This document shows, in pieces, positions 62,379-64,000 of a stretch of DNA of 64,000 bases. A program made the position numbers and the translations under genes. This stretch comes from Myxococcales bacterium (GTDB lineage Bacteria > Myxococcota_A > Polyangia > Haliangiales > Haliangiaceae): NCBI GenBank assembly GCA_016720595.1, contig JADKKI010000072.1, positions 310,001-374,000 of the forward strand, written 5' to 3'. Below the pieces are notes generated by a model, which saw nothing but the letters and a program-made list of their open reading frames with translations, did no database searches and was not told the origin of the DNA. Each line of letters opens with the position of its first letter. Positions within the stretch are counted from its first letter, which is position 1.

Positions 62379-63131
62379 ATGCGTACCGTGTTCGGCCTCG
62401 TCCCTGGCCTGGGTGTCCTCGTGCTCGTCGGCTCGTGCTCCGGCGGGGGGCATCAGATCTCGATCGGCCCGGTGCCCGCACCGCGTACCACCGGCACGCT
62501 CGCCGGCCCGCTCTGCGAGTACGACCACTGCACCTGCGCCGACGCCGAGCACGACCCGGGCGTCCCCGACAACGGCCGCAAGCGCTTCGAGTTCCGCCTC
62601 AGCTCGGCGCAGCAGCTGTGGGTCTCGCTGCCGGGCGACACGGTCCTCTACAAGACGGTCGAGAAGCCGGAGGTCTGCTTCTACGTCGACCTCGGCGCCG
62701 GGCAGCACCGGCTCTCGCTGCGTGCCTCGAACAAGGATGGCGTGTCGGCGCAGCTCGCCGTCCACGAGATCGGCACCAAGACCAAGAGCGCCTACGACAC
62801 GTTCGCGTTCGAGTGCGGCAACCCGGGCGTGTGCTCGTTCGAGGAGCTCGATGCGCTCAAGGCCCGCTACGCCACCGTCAAGCGCGGCCTCCACGACCCG
62901 TGCGGCTCGACCCGGATCAAGGACATCGGCTGGGACCACGGCAAGGCCCCGGACGGCACGCACCCGAGCGAGCTGGTGGTTCAGGCGACCCTCGATGTCT
63001 ACAAGTTCGCCCCGTGGAAGCCGCACGGCGACGGTGGCTGCGGCGAGGGCGGTGGGCGCAAGGATCCGGACGCCGGCGGCGGCTCGGGCGAGCCAGCACC
63101 CGAGGCGAGTGGTACTGATCCGGCCCCGTGA
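62379..63131 (+). CDS. Hypothetical lipoprotein
   Basis: 250 residues. Lipobox [11 protein letters not shown] beta-rich domain ([59 protein letters not shown]) with six to eight cysteines suggests a disulfide-bonded surface fold, followed by an acidic Gly/Pro-rich tail. No known family. Its TGA overlaps the GTG of mnmG (GTGA). Divergent from bamD. Confidence 0.65.
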   Translation: MRTVFGLVPGLGVLVLVGSCSGGGHQISIGPVPAPRTTGTLAGPLCEYDHCTCADAEHDPGVPDNGRKRFEFRLSSAQQLWVSLPGDTVLYKTVEKPEVCFYVDLGAGQHRLSLRASNKDGVSAQLAVHEIGTKTKSAYDTFAFECGNPGVCSFEELDALKARYATVKRGLHDPCGSTRIKDIGWDHGKAPDGTHPSELVVQATLDVYKFAPWKPHGDGGCGEGGGRKDPDAGGGSGEPAPEASGTDPAP

Positions 63132-64000
63132 CGCCGTTTCTGTACCCAGATGACTACGACGTGATCGTCGTCGGTGCGGGCCACGCAGGTTGCGAGGCCT
63201 CGCTCGCGGCGGCGCGGCTCGGTGCGCGCGTGCTGGTGTTGACCGGCAGCCTCGAGATGGTCGCGCAGATGTCGTGCAACCCGGCGATCGGTGGCGTGGC
63301 GAAGGGCCACCTGGTCAAGGAGATCGACGCGCTCGGGGGCGAGATGGCGAGCGTGATCGACGCCACCGGGATCCAGTTCCGCCGGCTCAACGCCTCGAAG
63401 GGCCCGGCCGTGCGCTCGACCCGTGCGCAGGCCGACAAGCGCCGCTACCGCGACGAGATGCGGGGCCGGCTCGAGGTGCAAGCCAACCTCGCGCTCCGCC
63501 AGGGTGAGGTCGCGGAGCTCGGGATCATCGAGGAGGGGGCGCGCCATCGCGTGATGGGCGTGACCACCACGATGGGCGTGCGGTATCGCGGGCGCGCGGT
63601 GATCCTCACCACCGGCACGTTCCTGCGCGGGGCGATCTTCGTCGGCGAGGCGCGCGCGCAGGGTGGCCGCGCCGGCGAGGCGCCGTCGATCGGGCTCTCT
63701 CACTCGCTCGGCGCGCTGGGGTTTCCGCTCGCGCGCCTGAAGACGGGCACGCCGTGCCGGATCGATCGCAAGACCCTCGACGTGGCCGCGCTCGAGCTGC
63801 AGCATGGCGATGATCCTCCGCCGATGTTCCGGTGGAACCGCTCACCGCAGCGCCCACCGCTGCCGCAGCTGCCGTGCTGGATCACGTACACCAACGAGCG
63901 CACGCACGCGGTGATCCGCGAGGGCCTGCCGCGCTCGCCGCTGTACCGCAAGGACATCGAGGGCACCGGGCCCCGGTACTGCCCCAGCATCGAGGACAAG
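63128..64000 (+). CDS. mnmG: tRNA uridine-5-carboxymethylaminomethyl modification enzyme MnmG, N-terminal part (3' end outside window)
   Basis: GTG at 63128 overlaps the upstream stop. The first 291 codons are visible and the frame stays open to the window edge. The N-terminus [22 protein letters not shown] is the FAD-binding GxGxxG motif and [58 protein letters not shown] is the MnmG (GidA) signature. With MnmE it makes cmnm5U34 in tRNA anticodons. The gene continues outside; rsmG and parAB, its usual neighbours, would follow. Confidence 0.96.
   Translation, partial: MTPFLYPDDYDVIVVGAGHAGCEASLAAARLGARVLVLTGSLEMVAQMSCNPAIGGVAKGHLVKEIDALGGEMASVIDATGIQFRRLNASKGPAVRSTRAQADKRRYRDEMRGRLEVQANLALRQGEVAELGIIEEGARHRVMGVTTTMGVRYRGRAVILTTGTFLRGAIFVGEARAQGGRAGEAPSIGLSHSLGALGFPLARLKTGTPCRIDRKTLDVAALELQHGDDPPPMFRWNRSPQRPPLPQLPCWITYTNERTHAVIREGLPRSPLYRKDIEGTGPRYCPSIEDK

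Overview
The window looks like chromosomal DNA of a high-GC, Gram-negative predatory/gliding-type bacterium of the phylum Myxococcota (former Deltaproteobacteria). Pointers to this are a glycosidase ending in a MYXO-CTERM-like tail, a 1290-residue AglZ/FrzS-like pseudo-receiver coiled-coil protein, many short lipoproteins of unknown function, an OmpA protein with thrombospondin type-3 repeats, and very strong G/C third-position bias with frequent GTG starts. No prophage, insertion sequence, CRISPR array, rRNA or tRNA was recognised. Coding density is high and most genes sit in short co-directional runs with ATGA, GTGA or TGATG overlaps.

Layout. 1-5.3 kb: end of a HAD phosphatase, a membrane protein, a HEAT-repeat/RNA-methyltransferase fusion preceded by a small frameshifted gene, ffh, and a HEAT-repeat exported protein. 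5.4-15.4 kb: a CBM9-like exported protein coupled to a GH5-type lipoprotein, an HD-GYP response regulator, hflX, a MYXO-CTERM glycosidase, an acyl-CoA dehydrogenase and an EamA transporter. 15.4-25.7 kb (mostly minus): AglZ-like protein, ECF sigma/anti-sigma pair, alanine dehydrogenase, secA. 25.7-34.5 kb: Cys-rich lipoprotein, acyltransferase-epimerase fusion, a frameshifted PilZ-like gene, an S66 carboxypeptidase, DUF3467, a candidate sigma-54-driven small RNA, ruvX-mltG, and two unknown proteins.

34.6-40.4 kb: a stress/sporulation-type operon prkA - small gene - yhbH (DUF444) - spoVR, in which the SpoVR reading frame continues into a PP2C phosphatase, so a Ser/Thr kinase and a phosphatase lie in one transcription unit. 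40.5-51.0 kb: lipoproteins, a cNMP-binding/uridine-kinase-like fusion, a metallophosphoesterase, OmpA-TSP3, TonB and an NtrC-type two-component pair. 51.1-56.6 kb: a divergent heavy-metal RND efflux operon (adaptor, CzcA-type pump, outer-membrane factor). 56.6-64 kb: lipoprotein, exbB-exbD, truD, a ChaN-like lipoprotein, a TPR protein, bamD, a lipoprotein and the first part of mnmG.

Two things stand out. First, the 515-base gap between DUF3467 and ruvX carries a near-consensus sigma-54 promoter, three hairpins with GGA in the loop, a C/U-rich stretch and a textbook terminator: a strong candidate for an undescribed small RNA. Second, at least six apparent single-base frameshifts occur, four of them within about 530 bases of the prkA-yhbH region. 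Five fit loss of one G or C, four of these within a run of four to six identical bases. This points to consensus sequencing errors unless resequencing shows otherwise.
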